Part shown: piece after piece, positions 45,251 to 57,654 of the stretch
Layout of the letters: the number at the start of each line of letters is the position of its first letter
Numbering within the stretch: position 1 is the stretch's first letter
Assembly (NCBI GenBank): GCA_032433765.1
Contig: JAVIAB010000092.1
Coordinates: 61,852,126-61,916,125 of the forward strand
Reading direction: 5' to 3'
From: Megaustenia siamemsis
Lineage: Eukaryota > Mollusca > Gastropoda > Stylommatophora > Ariophantidae
Length of the DNA stretch: 64,000 bases
Notes under the pieces: model-generated
Database searches by the model: none
What the model saw: the letters and a program-made list of their open reading frames with translations, nothing else
What the model was told of the DNA's origin: nothing
Program-made: the position numbers and the translations under genes

Positions 45251-45966
45251 AGATGAACGTAAAATGAAGCACATTATTGTCTCTGCTTTTAGTTGCTCCA
45301 CGAATTTAAGGTCATGCTGTTCCAAAAATTGGCCCTGGGCAGGAATTTAACAGGCAATAGGCTAACTACAGTGAGTGCACAGTTGAAGTAATGACGAGAA
45401 TACAAGAGTGGTGGGAGAATCCACGTCAAGCAGGTTGGTGTTTAGAATTATGTAGATGTGCGGTTAATGAGATTCATCAGCGAAACTCACGCTATTTTCC
45501 AGCATGTAATGAGTTTATTATAGCATCGTGTAGGTTATGATGAGGATTCGCTGACCAATCATTATATTTGGCTGTGTCAAATCATATTTTCGACACTATT
45601 GAATATATATATATATATATATATATGCACATACACGTGTTCGTATATAGTACCAGTGGTGTGTGACGTCCATCGAACATCGTTTAAAAGTTCTAAGGAC
45701 AGATTTAATGCTTTCTGTAGCTGTTATACATATTCGACATCTGGCTGGATCTTATCAGATCACGAAACCTGGGCATAGTTAAACGTTGGTGTTACGGTTG
45801 TAACAAACCAGCGGCACCTATTTCTATTCTTGTTTTTTTTTTTCCATTGATGTCCAGCTGATGAAGCCACTGATTTGTTTTCTTAGAATGTGATCACCAA
45901 GTAAGACCTCTTGTATATTGCTTTTCTTCATGCAATGCTGTCATTCAGTGTCTCTTTTCTATCATA
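45251..45966. other. No gene recognised; short (TA)n
   Basis: Contains (TA)n at about 45604-45627. A GCTGATGAAGCC string at about 45858 recalls hammerhead core text but lacks a following GAAA at the right distance. Confidence 0.4.
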
Positions 45967-46227
45967 AAAAAAGTAAAGTGCCCACGTCACGCCAAGTGGC
46001 GTATAGGGAATATGGTGTTAGTGACCATAAATTGTACAGACCTTCGGCACATGATTTTTTTTTTTTTGGTAATGTTGTCGGTATAACGACCATGCCGCTT
46101 TACTTTCCCAGAAAAAAATCCGGTACCCATTAAAGGCTGGGTGAACTTGGAGCCGTCTTTTGGATTCGAATCCTACCTTTTGTCCTTTGTAGTTCAGTTC
46201 ACTAACCACTGAGCTATCGCGGCTCCC
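45967..46227 (-). mobile_element. SINE S1, full-length, with target-site duplication
   Basis: Minus-strand copy with the complete tRNA-like head at 46150-46227 (GGAGCCGCGATAGCTCAGTG; B-box GGATTCGAATCC-like) and the S1 body. Flanked by CTTTTCTATCATA (45954-45966) and CTTTTCTGTCATA (46228-46240), a 13-bp duplication with one mismatch. Confidence 0.92.
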
Positions 46228-46359
46228 CTTTTCTGTCATATTTCCTCCTTTTTCTATTAAGGAATGTGCAGCTTCAGCCTTCCGCCACTGTTTTCATGTC
46301 TTCTGTTGACGTTTCTAATCGGAGATTCTAGAAAAATGATTTTACCGATAAATTAGGTT

Positions 46360-46825
46360 CAATACAAAAATAAAAATTGTCAACTTCAATGTTAGGTCAG
46401 TCCTATTATATAGTCTGTGAAACATGGAGAACAACAAAATTGACAGTCATGAAGATACAGACTTTTATTAATGGATGCTTACGCAAAATAAAAGGATGGA
46501 AATTGCAGGACAAATCCACTAACATAGAATTATGGAAGTGTACCAGTCAAATACCAGTGGATTAAGATATACAGCGAAGACGATGCGCTGGATGGAACAC
46601 ACACTGCTGAAACCAACTGAGAGTATTACACAACAGGCCCTTTTTGGAATCCCCAGGGAAAAAACAAAGAGGAAGACCGAAGAATTCTTGGAGAAGACAT
46701 GTAGAATCAGAGATGAAGACGATGGGGAAGACATGAAATTATCTTAAAAGAATGGCAAGAAACAGAACGACTTGGAAAATGTTTGTTGAAGATGTATGCT
46801 CCACAGGGAAGCTGAAAGGTAGAAA
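46360..46825 (+). mobile_element. LINE 3'-end fragment, family C
   Basis: With frameshifts the + strand reads CETWRTTKLTVMKIQTFING, KCTSQIPVD, RRCAGWNTHC-like text, then KPTESITQQALFGIP, KTKRKTEEFLEKT and a KMYAPQGS-like end. About 930 bp family C at 28775 is the reference copy. Confidence 0.83.
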
Positions 46826-48049
46826 AAGAAGACCGCCCACGTTTATTATGTATTTGACTTATTTCGTAATGCTTTTTTTTAATCGTACGCTGTTTGTTTA
46901 ATTTTTATATTTAAACCGATCCGTCTAGATGCAAGTTGACAATCCCTCTTCTCCCTCATCCCTTCCTCCTACCTACTTCTGTGTTTCACAATGTTCTTCA
47001 TCGTTAAAACACAAATTGCAGATTTTGGATATCTGATTTGTTTGAAAGATTTCATAGTCTTTCATTCTTGTGTGTTTTACACTTTCATTATTTTTTCTAG
47101 TACATTACTAATTTCCCTTGCGTACTTTACATTATTGCATGCAATTGTATATCATACTGTCTGCAGCTTCTCAACTTTATATCAACGATCTATATGAACA
47201 GTATATAACACTAGCTGTCCTGTCACATCTTATCTTAATTGCGCACCACACTTTCTACCTTTTCTTACATCGTGTACCTGCCTGTCCATTTCTAGAGGCT
47301 TCTGTTTTGTTCTGACACTCTTTAACGTTTCGTGATCATACGGTGAACAGTTCAAATCTCTTATATACATAGTTCCCAAAGAATTGCTTGGTCGCAGTTA
47401 GTGACCGTCTGAAATTGTTCATCTGTTACTTTTGTCTTATACAATCAAACCCATTCTACCCAGATTAAGTCTTCACGTATAACAACAAGCACACAGGTCA
47501 GTGTTTACTTTTGTGATTTTTTGTTGTTGTTGTTGCAAGTCTGCGCTTAGAATGCCGGGTTTTTTGTGTGACCCACTGATGTTTTGAATTCTCAGACTGC
47601 CCTGAGAGTAATTTGAGTGCTATCTTCTGTCTTTCATTCATGGTTTGAAATAATCAAACAAAAACACTAAGGGAGAACATGAGAAAAAAGACATTTGAAG
47701 CCATATTGTTCACATTTGCTCTTGGGTGTGTGTCTCATGTTTCTTACGTCTCGGACAGTTATTTGTTGGTTCGACATTTTCTTGTTACTTTAGTGGCCTG
47801 TTGTGAAAATATACGCAAATTCTAGTCTTTTTAAAAGTGTAATTTTTAAGGTGTTAAAATTCATCTTCACCGTAGAACAACTGTTTTCAACTTTTCGACT
47901 CAAACACATTTGCATGTTGCTTGTTTTCTTGTGTAGTCCATCTTTTTCTCTTTTTTTTTTTAAAATAAAAACATGTGCACTAAGCTTGAACTTATAATCA
48001 TGTATGAAGCAATATGTGACATCTGTGTGTGTGTATGTGTGGCTGCAGC
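46826..48049. other. No gene recognised
   Basis: No exon, array or transposon motif found. Confidence 0.4.
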
Positions 48050-48200
48050 AAGGGTGTAAGGTGCACCCCTACAAGGTATGGTGACAACTGTACAAAAAGG
48101 AACACACACAAAAATACTGACGTTTCTACCTGCATGCATCCTTCCTCAGAAAACGAGAGCGACACAAAGGAACAACGAAATAAAGATAAACTGTACTACA
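48050..48200 (-). repeat. Possible Penelope-like element end (second type)
   Basis: The minus strand reads TTTTCTGAGGAAGGATGCAT followed by GCAGGTAGAAACGTCAG, i.e. CTGAGGA ... GAAACGTC in hammerhead-like order. The stem between them pairs poorly. No protein found. Confidence 0.3.
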
Positions 48201-48340
48201 TCTAGGATGAGAGTGACAGGTAAATCAAAGAGAAATAAGCAGAGGGATAAGAGATTACATGATAAAAACACGGAAGAGAGTTGTGCTACATATCGGAGGA
48301 TCAAAATAGATTATATATATATACAAATTAGTAAGCTTAT

Positions 48341-49990
48341 TTATATAATATAATATAATATAATATAATATAATATAATATAATATAATATAATATAATA
48401 TAATATAATATAATATAATATAAATATAATATAATATAATATAATATAATATAATATATATAATATAATATAATATAATATAATATAATATAATATAATA
48501 TAATATAATATAATATAATATAATATAATATAGTGTAATATAATATAGTGTAATATAATATAGTATAGTGTAATATAATATAATATAATATAGTGTAATA
48601 TAATATAATATAATATAATATAATATAATATAATATAATATAATATAATATAATATAATATAATATAATATAATATAATATAATATAATATAATATAATA
48701 TAATATAATATAATATAATATAATAATATAATAATATAATATTATAATATAATATAATATTATATTATAATATAATATAATGTTATAATATAATATAATA
48801 TAATATAATATAATATAATATAATATAATATAATATAATATAATATAATATAATATAATATAATATAATATATATAATATAATATAATATAATATAATAT
48901 AATATAATATAATATAATATAATATAATATAATATAATATAATATAATATAATATAATATAATATAATATAATATAATATAATATAATATAATATAATAT
49001 AATTATAATATAATATAATATAATAAATATAATATAATATAATATATATAATATAATATATATAATATAATATAATATATATAATATAATATAATATAAT
49101 ATAATATAGTGTAATATAATATAGTGTAATAATAATATAATATAGTATAGTGTAATATATTATAATATAATATAGTGTAATATAGTGTAATATAATATAA
49201 TATAATATAATATAATATAATATAATATAATATAATATAATATAATATAATATAATATAACATAACACAACACAACACAACACAACACAACACAACACAA
49301 CACAACACAACACAACACAACACAACACAACACAACACAACACAACACAACACAACACAACACAACACAACACAACACAACACAACACAACACAATATTA
49401 ATATAATATAATATAATATAATATAATATAATATAATATAATATAATATAATATAATATAATATAATATAAAATAATATAATATAATATAATATAATATA
49501 ATATAATATAATATAATATAATATAATATAATATAATATATATAATATAATATAATTATAATATAATATAATATAAAATAAAATAAAATAAAATAAAATA
49601 AAATAAAATAAAATAAAATAAAATAAAATAAAATAAAATAAAATAAAATAAATAAATAATATAAAATAAAATAATATAATACAATATAAATAATATAATA
49701 CAATATAATATAATATAATATAATATAATATAATATAATATAATATAATATAATATAATATAATATAATATAATATAATATAATATAATATAATATAATA
49801 TAATATAATATAATATAATATAATATAATATAATATAATATAATATAATATAATATAATATAATATAATATAATATAATATAATATAATATAATATAATA
49901 TAATATAATATAATATAATATAATATAATATAATATAATATAATAATATAATATAATATAATAATATAATATAATATAATATAATATAAT
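48341..49990. repeat. Pentanucleotide satellite, 1.65 kb, three unit types
   Basis: Mainly (TATAA)n. Two homogeneous inner blocks differ: (ACACA)n at about 49264-49395 and (AAATA)n at about 49573-49660. TATAGTGTAA variants appear in two clusters, about 48526-48600 and 49106-49195, in the same order. Long antisense ORFs (up to 201 codons) are artefacts of stop-free pentamers. Confidence 0.98.
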
Positions 49991-50955
49991 TAAAAGCGAG
50001 ACGTTACTCAGGCAAGATCCAAATGCACCCAGTGAGTAGATGATTGCTTGTTTATAAATCACTGGGCGTTAATTGGGGGTCATTTTTGTGTGCAGTGGTA
50101 GTCCAGTCCAATGCTATAAAAATGGAGAAGTGGTTATCAGAGGTTTTATATAGCGACATTGCAACCCTGCTTTGTCTGTCTATGAATATGTAGTAGTAGC
50201 TTCATTAGTGTTATTAGTAGCTGTAGCAGCAGTAGTGAGTCCGTGAACATATCTACATGTACAACAGAACGCGATAAATACGAGTAGTAGAGAGAAATTG
50301 TATGTGTGTGTGTGTGTGAAACAGCTGAAACTAGAAGGGGTTTTGGGGTGAGAATAGCGCTAATGAAATGTGATGCCGAATAATATCGCAAGATTGATGG
50401 CATTAAATAATGTGGAGAGAGTGTTCTAGTGCAGACAGTCACATAGGAGGCAACTTCCTCGGTTTGATTACTTGAGCAGCTATAGCGCCACGCTCCATTA
50501 GCATCAGACGACGTATTAACATATAGGATGACTTTAACACCGCCGCATTCGTCTGGATGGCGATAAATTACTAATAAAAGAAAAAAAAGGAAGAGTTTTC
50601 AACAGTTAAGGACTAGAAATTAGGGGGCGATAAATTTAACGTTGGGAATTTACACGAGTTGAGAGGAGAGGGTGAGAAATAGAAAGTGTGTTTATGTTGT
50701 GTACGCGGGCGCACTCTTTTACGTACTGCAAGTTTTGTTTACTTTCCTTATCTATACAGTGTGCTTGTCTGTATTTTTTTTTTTTTTTTTACACATTCAG
50801 GCTTTAGAATAGCATTTCTCTTTCTTTAAATTGAGTAATAAAAAAATTACCCAAATAAATCGCTTTAAATAAATACCGGTGGAGAATGTAGGTGGCAATC
50901 TACCAGATAGTTATCTTACACTCCCTAGGTTAAGAACTCTGAACGTGTTGCAATG
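49991..50955. other. No gene recognised
   Basis: Short (TG)n near 50300-50318; otherwise nothing identified. Confidence 0.4.
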
Positions 50956-50959
50956 GTAA

Positions 50960-51440
50960 AGCGGACCTCGACATTAAGTAGCTCAGAAGTTATAACTAAT
51001 AACTAATGAAAGTGAAACGCTCATGGCAAAACGCCGACAGTTTTATTCAGCTCAGGAAATTGTGTATCTTTCCAAGTGCAAGGTATGGATACGAGACGTG
51101 GACTCAAACTCAGGTAACGGACAAGATAATTGTATACTAGTTATATGGGAGGGTGTGTTTAGAATTCCTTCAAACGTAAGAAAGAGAACTAAAAAGTGTG
51201 TTTGAAGGAGATTTAATAATAAATGTAAACTAGCTAGTTATTTCAATTAAATAAAGAAAACTGACATATCTTGGCTACATTCAACTAATTGAGGCGTAAT
51301 TGAGGGCGTAGTTCGGGAAGACAGGAGAAAGGGACGGGCTAGAAAACGATATTTCTTACAAACTATACCATTAAGGCATGCAACACAGATCCACAACAAG
51401 AAACATGTCAATTGTCGTGTAAAGGAGTCACGTGTTCAAC
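50960..51440 (+). mobile_element. Very decayed LINE C-terminal relic (tentative)
   Basis: Scattered + strand phrases (RRGLKLRTDKIIVY, RVCLEFLQT, RKLTYLGYIQLIE) follow the order ETWxLxxxDxxxL ... RxxLxI ... KLxYLGHI of LINE 3' domains. Every frame is broken, so this is only suggestive. Confidence 0.3.
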
Positions 51441-52103
51441 TGAGCAGACTACGTGATGATGATGATAGCCGATTACAGTGAAGCTCACGATAATGTTATA
51501 ATCAAAGATGTGTATACAAGGAGGTACTAGGTGTGAGATAGTGTTATAATACTTCCAAAGTAGAGTATACAGATCATCTGTTCTATACAAAATTGAGATT
51601 TCGACAGCAGCTACAAATGAAAAGTGTTTCATGTCCACGTAAAACAGTCGTTGTAAACGACTCTCAGTTCATTCTTCGGAACGTTCGATAACGAAGGCAT
51701 AGAAAAAAAAGGGGATCGCATATATAGGTACCTTTTCCTGGACTGGACATTTAGAGGTTCCATATAATGAGCGAGCTGGCGATGTGGAAATATACATCTG
51801 TAATAAATACAAACATTGTAGAGAAAGGAATTGTGGTGAGGTAACTCATGTCACACTCTTGATGCGACAAGAACAAGATAACTGCTGTAGCAATACAACA
51901 GAAATGAAGAAATTGGAATGAAACCGGATTATACGCGAACAGAATTAAATAGACGGACGGTAACGTGTTTATCTCTGAAGAGCTGAGCTAACCATATGTG
52001 CCAGAGTTTCGTTTAGTGGGGCTTCTTCAAAATAGAAGTGGGGGGGGGAGGGGGGGGAATAACCTTGTAGATTGTAATACATAGGAGTAGTTATCAGAGG
52101 TCA
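51441..52103. other. No gene recognised
   Basis: Contains a G-rich run at 52038-52058 and (GAT)n at 51456-51466. Confidence 0.4.
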
Positions 52104-52498
52104 GTTAAGGATAAGATGACAAGACGTCCCGATTTTTCCGGGACAGTCCCGATTTTTTACTGTTTTTTTTTCAACCTTTGTCCCGGATTTGTTGAAAGAC
52201 ATTAGGGACACAAACATTTACCAATTTTGCCAATATGGTAAATGTCTTTTCGATTTAAAATATACATTATTCCGTTGTTGTGTAGAAAATGTTAAAAAGT
52301 TGAATTGACTGTTCATTTGGCGAAACAGTAACAATAAAATGCACTCCAAGTTGTAAATCTTGGCTACTGAAACTGAAATACTGATCAGAAAAGTACAGTA
52401 ACTCTGCTTCACCTTCCATTTAAGTGAGTATCACTAATGTGTTTTTTTTTTTATCTCTTGATAACGTTTTGTAAGCCTATATTGTTAGATGTTTTGAT

Positions 52499-52574
<76 letters not shown>

Positions 52575-52678
52575 TATTCACTTGAAAAAGACGGAAGAAA
52601 TTTCATTTTATTGCTGAAAATTTTAAGTCAAATTAGTCCGTCCCGGATTAGGGTTTCAAAAACATGGTCACCTTAGAT
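52104..52678. mobile_element. Candidate non-autonomous DNA transposon around a (TA)n tract
   Basis: Left end GACGTCCCGATTTTTCCGGG followed by a repeated GTCCCGATTTTT. The right end, read inverted, gives GGTGACCATGTTTTTGAAAC, then CCTAATCCGGGACGGAC. The two ends share GTCCCG/CCGGGAC elements and a loose 'aaggTgAcca' start. The (TA)n at 52504-52568 lies inside. Inverted repeats are imperfect and no target duplication was confirmed. Confidence 0.35.
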
Positions 52679-53260
52679 CATATCATGAGGGTCATCGTCC
52701 AAGTAGGTAAGTCAGTTGTCTTTGACAAATCATGAGAGTCACTAGTCAGATATCGAAAGTGACAGACGCATTTAGATAGAATTCAATGACGAGGAAAGTA
52801 TAACATCTTGAAAGGGTAACAACATCTAGGTTCCCATAGTATTAGTTTAGAAAGACTCTAGTATGTTATAACAGCCATGGTTACACGGAAGTATTTCAGT
52901 TAGGGCAGATTAAGAATTTATAAAGTATTGGTCCGTCATGGACAGTGTTAAAAACCATAGAGGTTCATTAAGAAGTTAGGGAGAGACTGTTTAATTAGCG
53001 GTAAGTATTTTATTAAGATGAGGCTAAGTGGTTTTTTTAAGTGCAGAATGTTAGAGATTTCTGTTTGTTAAAATGCCTCGTTAATAAACTACCGGGGAGC
53101 TGGACGGTTTCAGCCAATCTCCATTATATATATAAAAAATAATATAATGTATTATTATATAATAATATATGTATATATAAATATTTAAGTCTGTCAAATG
53201 TCCGTAGCAGTTTGTCAAAGTCTAAGATGTCACGGGCCAGCCACAGCGACGCGGTCTGAT
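52679..53260. other. No gene recognised
   Basis: Short TA-rich palindromic stretch at about 53126-53180; nothing else. Confidence 0.4.
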
Positions 53261-53307
53261 ATACATTGAGCAACGCCGATGATATTGAGTCGAATCAGTG
53301 TAGTCGT

Positions 53308-53399
53308 ATTTAGTCGAAGGCCTCGGTATCACTGTAGACGAATTAAAATCCATAGCTCAACCGCCCGTGCCAGTGGAATCATCTGAATTAACATCTCAT
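53308..53399 (+). repeat. Interspersed repeat, partner of 36-135
   Basis: See 36-135: the same sequence in the opposite orientation, with CCGTGCCAGTGGAATCATCT conserved. Confidence 0.6.
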
Positions 53400-54297
53400 C
53401 GAATTGAAGGATAACAAGAAAATAAAGGCAGCTGCAGTCCACATCATAGCACTACAGCACACACCAAAAGACATAAGGCGTAACTGCATCGAAAATGAAC
53501 GCAGCGAAACTGTCATTCGTCATACGATGTCATCATTTATCGTAAACAATTGGAATATCGAAATACGATCCAGATGAAATACACAGCTCACTGCATGCAC
53601 AAAGCACTGAACTCAGTGGCTCATTGCGAAAGCCGGACTTTGAATATGTGGAAACTGCAACAAGGAACACTTTTCAAACAGAACCTGAACAATTCTTGTC
53701 GCCTATCCGCCATATTGAACGGGAGTCATGAATCAAAGCACAGGTATGAAGCCACGCTGACCAAGCTGACCCCGAATAATACCTCTCTATTATAATGCTG
53801 CGTGATGCTGGCGCACTGTTAATCCGGTATACACTATTAACTTGCATGTTTTTTACCGAGCACCTTTGGCCTGCCAACATAACACTAGTTACCTGACCTA
53901 TATATATATATAGTATTAATAATTTGTAAGTAATTATTCTCTTTGTGCAATACTTTTGATTGTTTGCCAAGTTTATATTTCTGGCGATGTCTTGAGGAAC
54001 TGGATTGTGCATGAATATCACTTTTTCCCAGTTTCATACCACCAGCCGTGTGCTCAGCTGTCCCTCGCCATACAGGCAGATATATTCTCCGACGTCATGA
54101 GTACTCTCGTTTTTTATCTTCGAAAGTTTTGACTTTTTAGGTAGATTTGTCCAATCAATTTTTGCCAGGCGGCCGTCATTTTAGCCTACTCTTTCCTATT
54201 GTCAATTGCCAACGATTATTTCATGTGCTCAGAATGCACTCGGGATCTCCTATTTTTAGAGAATATCCAAGCCATTATCCAAGAGAAATGTGTTAGG
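53400..54297. other. No gene recognised
   Basis: Two short overlapping ORFs on opposite strands; no family. Confidence 0.4.
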
Positions 54298-54420
54298 GAG
54301 GGTGAGGCCACAGAAATTACAGATTCGAATTGAAAAATACCCTCCGCCTTTAGCTGGGTTCGAACCCGGGACCCTCTATTCCGGGAGTGGACGTCTTACT
54401 TATAGACTATCTAGATCCCT
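54298..54420 (-). mobile_element. tRNA-derived SINE head (second family)
   Basis: The minus strand contains GGATCTAGATAGTCTATAAG, an A-box-like start, then CCGGGTTCGAACCCAGCTAA with a perfect B box GGTTCGAACCC, then non-tRNA sequence. No intact cloverleaf, so not a tRNA gene. Confidence 0.65.
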
Positions 54421-54751
54421 ATATTTTATTGTAATGTAATGCATGGGCTATTTTACATGTTATTATCGTTGTTGTTGGAAATTAGCGTGTGTGTTGTGAT
54501 TCCCTGTAGAAAACACTTTTCTGACCCATGAGAGGGTAGGTAAATTCCTTATTAGTTCTGTAGGATGTGGACAACAAGAGTAGCTTGAAAAAAAAATACG
54601 TGGCATATGAAAATAAAATTCTGCGGTTTTCGGAAGATGATGGAGTATTAAAACTCTTCGTTGTATACTAAAAGGGAGATGTGAAAGGAGAGGGGGTGGG
54701 GGGGGGAGCGCTGAGCTCCTATGAGTTTACCTGGAGTTATCATTACATTCA

Positions 54752-55082
54752 TAAAGTAAAGGTAAAGTACGAGACTTGAATCTAGCACGCGAGTTTTCGC
54801 CAATATGTGCTCTGTGCTCGGCTGATTTCGGCTGAAGAGACACTATACGACTTCAGGATAGTGTCTCTTCAAGCATCGAAACTGACGATACGAGGCGACC
54901 ATTCCTCACCTTCCCAGAGTACTATCTTGGTACCCTTTTCTGCCAGCGGCTGAGTCGACTGCGGGGAAGGGTTCCAACCACGAGTACAACTTACACTGCT
55001 TCCAGTGGGAATTGAACACGGGTTTCTGAACGTCGATTGCCTAGTTGGCTGGTTTTCCCAACTGGAGTACCGAGGCCCCCTA
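54752..55082 (-). mobile_element. tRNA-derived SINE (third family) with TSD and internal hairpin
   Basis: Minus-strand head GGGGGCCTCGGTACTCCAGT and B-box-like GTGTTCAATTCCC. The body holds a perfect 13-bp inverted repeat, GAAGAGACACTAT at 54834-54846 and its complement at 54858-54870, around an 11-nt loop. Flanked by ATTACATTCA at 54742-54751 and 55083-55092. Confidence 0.8.
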
Positions 55083-55194
55083 ATTACATTCAGTCAGTCG
55101 TTAATACCATCTCTGTGTGCTTGTTGTGTCTATTCCTTGTTATATTGTTGGTAATAATTTCTTACGGTCTTGTGACTGGACATCTTATTCTGTG

Positions 55195-56000
55195 TTAGAC
55201 CTATGGATTCGTGTGTACACAGATGGATCAGCACAGAATGCAGTAAAGAATGGGGGAGCAGGTGCATATATAGAGTACCCAAATAGCACTAGGGATATGA
55301 ATAAAATAGCAACAGGGAAATATTGTCACAATTATGATGCAGAAATACAAGCAATAAAGTTGGCAATAGAAAAACTGCTGAACAGTAATCTTAGCCCACA
55401 GCCTGTAGTGTTTTTGACAGAGGCAAGATCAGTACTCCAGGCACTACAGTCCAGAAAATTACCACATCTGCAGACCTTATTGACTGAACTCTGCAAGCAC
55501 CACAGGGTTGCCCTGCAGTGGATCCCATCTCACTGTGGAATACCAGGAAATGAGAAAGCAGATCAGTTGGCAAAGGAGGGTTCAGCAGGCACACAACTAG
55601 ATACACCGGTTACATACCATCATAAGAAACAGATAATCAAATCAATCAGAGGACCACAAGCCCCAAATCAGGATGCCTTTCATAATATGAATAGATATGA
55701 ACAAGTTATCATTATACTCCTCAGAACAGGCACAATCGACTCCATAGTCACAAGTATACAAAATTCAAGATCGGCACATCAACTACTTGTACATGTGGAC
55801 AGGCGCCCCAGACTGCTGAACACATACTTCAAGACTGCACTGAATATAGTAGACTGAGGAAAATCCATTGGCCCATATATATACAACACTACAGACAAAA
55901 CTATATGGGCCACTGCAAGAATTACAAAAGACAGTAAAATTTATACAGGAAACGACATTGCTGATATAGACAATACTTCGGGCGAAGGAAAGATAGATTC
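55195..56000 (+). pseudogene. LINE RNase H domain and zinc-knuckle tail, 5'-truncated, frameshifted
   Basis: From 55207 the + strand encodes a type I RNase H as found at the C-end of I/Jockey-like LINEs: VYTDGSAQN (D1 at YTDGS), an AEIQAIKLAIE helix (E), FLTEARSVLQALQ where D is usual in LTDSRS, and WIPSHCGIPGNEKADQLAKE (last H and D). After a frameshift near 55770 the next frame reads TCTCGQAPQTAEHILQDCTE, a CxC-x-H-x-C knuckle. The RT domain is absent. The 3' UTR (55925-56000) matches 8138-8215. The fusion of ORF text before 55195 is chance read-through. Confidence 0.85.
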
Positions 56001-57654
56001 CGTGTTAAAATTTTTATATTCGTCATGGATAAACTTTGAATCTACGATTAGGCGGGAAAACGGCATGCTATGTTACTGTAGAATCATCGGTATCTCTCAC
56101 AGACTATTCATTAAAACATTATGCACATAACAGGTTCCTATACATGGACATGAAAATATGCTGCTAGGAATATGCCTTAACTAGAACACCTTTGTCAAGA
56201 CCGTGTTACATGATGATAACAGTGAAAGGCGGAAGAGGAAATGATCTTTCAGGGAGATTTGGTATCTTTCTATCGCATCTCGACTCCAACCATACCTTCA
56301 TTGCTATTGCGCATTTTTTCAATATTTTTTTTAATGGTAAAAAATGGGGGAGGGGGGGGGGAGGCATTCTTTACGCGATACAATAACCTGAAAAACTATT
56401 TGCTCTTTGTATTTTAATGTTTGTGACCGATATATGTGATTGTACTGCAAGATGTACGTTTAAGAAATAACGTTCTTATTAATTATTGGTGTGTGTCTTC
56501 GCGAAGATATTAACACGCTTTTCTCTTATTGGGACATATTTTGTGTTATTGATCACCGGCCGCCTTCTCTGGTCTCATCTTGTTCTCGTTTTAATCTCTG
56601 AGGTGTGATTATTACGCTTACAGATATTTAAAAGGAAAAAATAATTTAAAATCCACGCCGCAACACAAGTAACTATAATCATATTAATTATTTTTCTTAA
56701 ACATTAGTTTAATTATGTTGCACATATCACGTATAATTTAAAACTTGAAGTTTATGAGAAATAGATCCACTTTCTAGCAAATTAAATTCATCAAAAAGCA
56801 AGAATATTTAGTTACTTAGTAATAATAATACGTTAATCCGTTTAGGCTATTTAAATGTAACTGTATTCCTATGCGGTGTCCGGTTGCCGTATTCTAGTTA
56901 ATTGTCACATGCCCATTCAGATGTGGATTTTTCATTGTGCGTGTGACGGTTGCAGAGAAGTGACTGGAGAAAATATCATTAATACGTTCTAGGTGTTTTT
57001 GAATGCTAGATGCAAAGCAATACGCTGTGTAAGCGGAGTTGTGGGATAATAAGAATTTTTATTTTAATAAAGGGAGTATAGGAGAGATATAATGATGACT
57101 GGTGGTGCAATTGCCGAGAAATGTCAGAGGAAACTATATGAGAGCTTCCAGTAGAAGTCGGAGAGGATAGGTTGATGTTGATCATGTGACAAATTAGTTA
57201 GGATCATGACAGGTAGAGGCGGTCTGAAAGGATTGAGGCGCCTGGTTTGTATTTTTTTTGTTTTTCGTGTATTATCTTAAGTAACGAGAAGGGAGATAAA
57301 TTATACAATTGCAATATAGAGAGCGAGAAAACGTGTAGAATTATAAGATAACTGAAGTAAGAACAGATATGAGCTGTCGCAATAGAAAACGTATGTGTAG
57401 TTATAGTGAGATTAGAAGGTTGATGTATAGACATCGTGTTTAGTGGAATGAAGACTAATGGTTTTATCAGGGGGAAAAGGGGGAAGGGGGCGGGGAGGGA
57501 AGAGTGCAGTAAAGTATGGGGCTATTAATCGTTGTGAAACTGGTTTATGTGAGAAGGGTAGAAGAGCGGAATGTCTGTTCTAGGCATCTCTTACTTTTTT
57601 TCATTTTCAATGAAGTCATGACTTTCCAACGCTTACTGTCGAATTTTTTATATA
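56001..57654. other. No gene recognised
   Basis: G-rich run at about 56345-56362 and A/T-rich sequence; no exon or repeat copy identified. Confidence 0.4.

Noticed and set aside
45858..45885. Hammerhead ribozyme core (GCTGATGAAGCC)
   Set aside because: No GAAA at the expected distance and no pairing stem III.
48783..49703. Long Tyr/Ile/Leu- and Cys/Val-rich antisense ORFs
   Set aside because: Translations of a pentanucleotide satellite without stop codons.
54298..54420. tRNA gene on the minus strand
   Set aside because: Perfect B box but no full cloverleaf; it continues into SINE-like sequence.
55117..55190. N-terminal extension of the RNase H ORF
   Set aside because: The first 25 or so codons are unrelated read-through into the LINE fragment, which begins near 55195.
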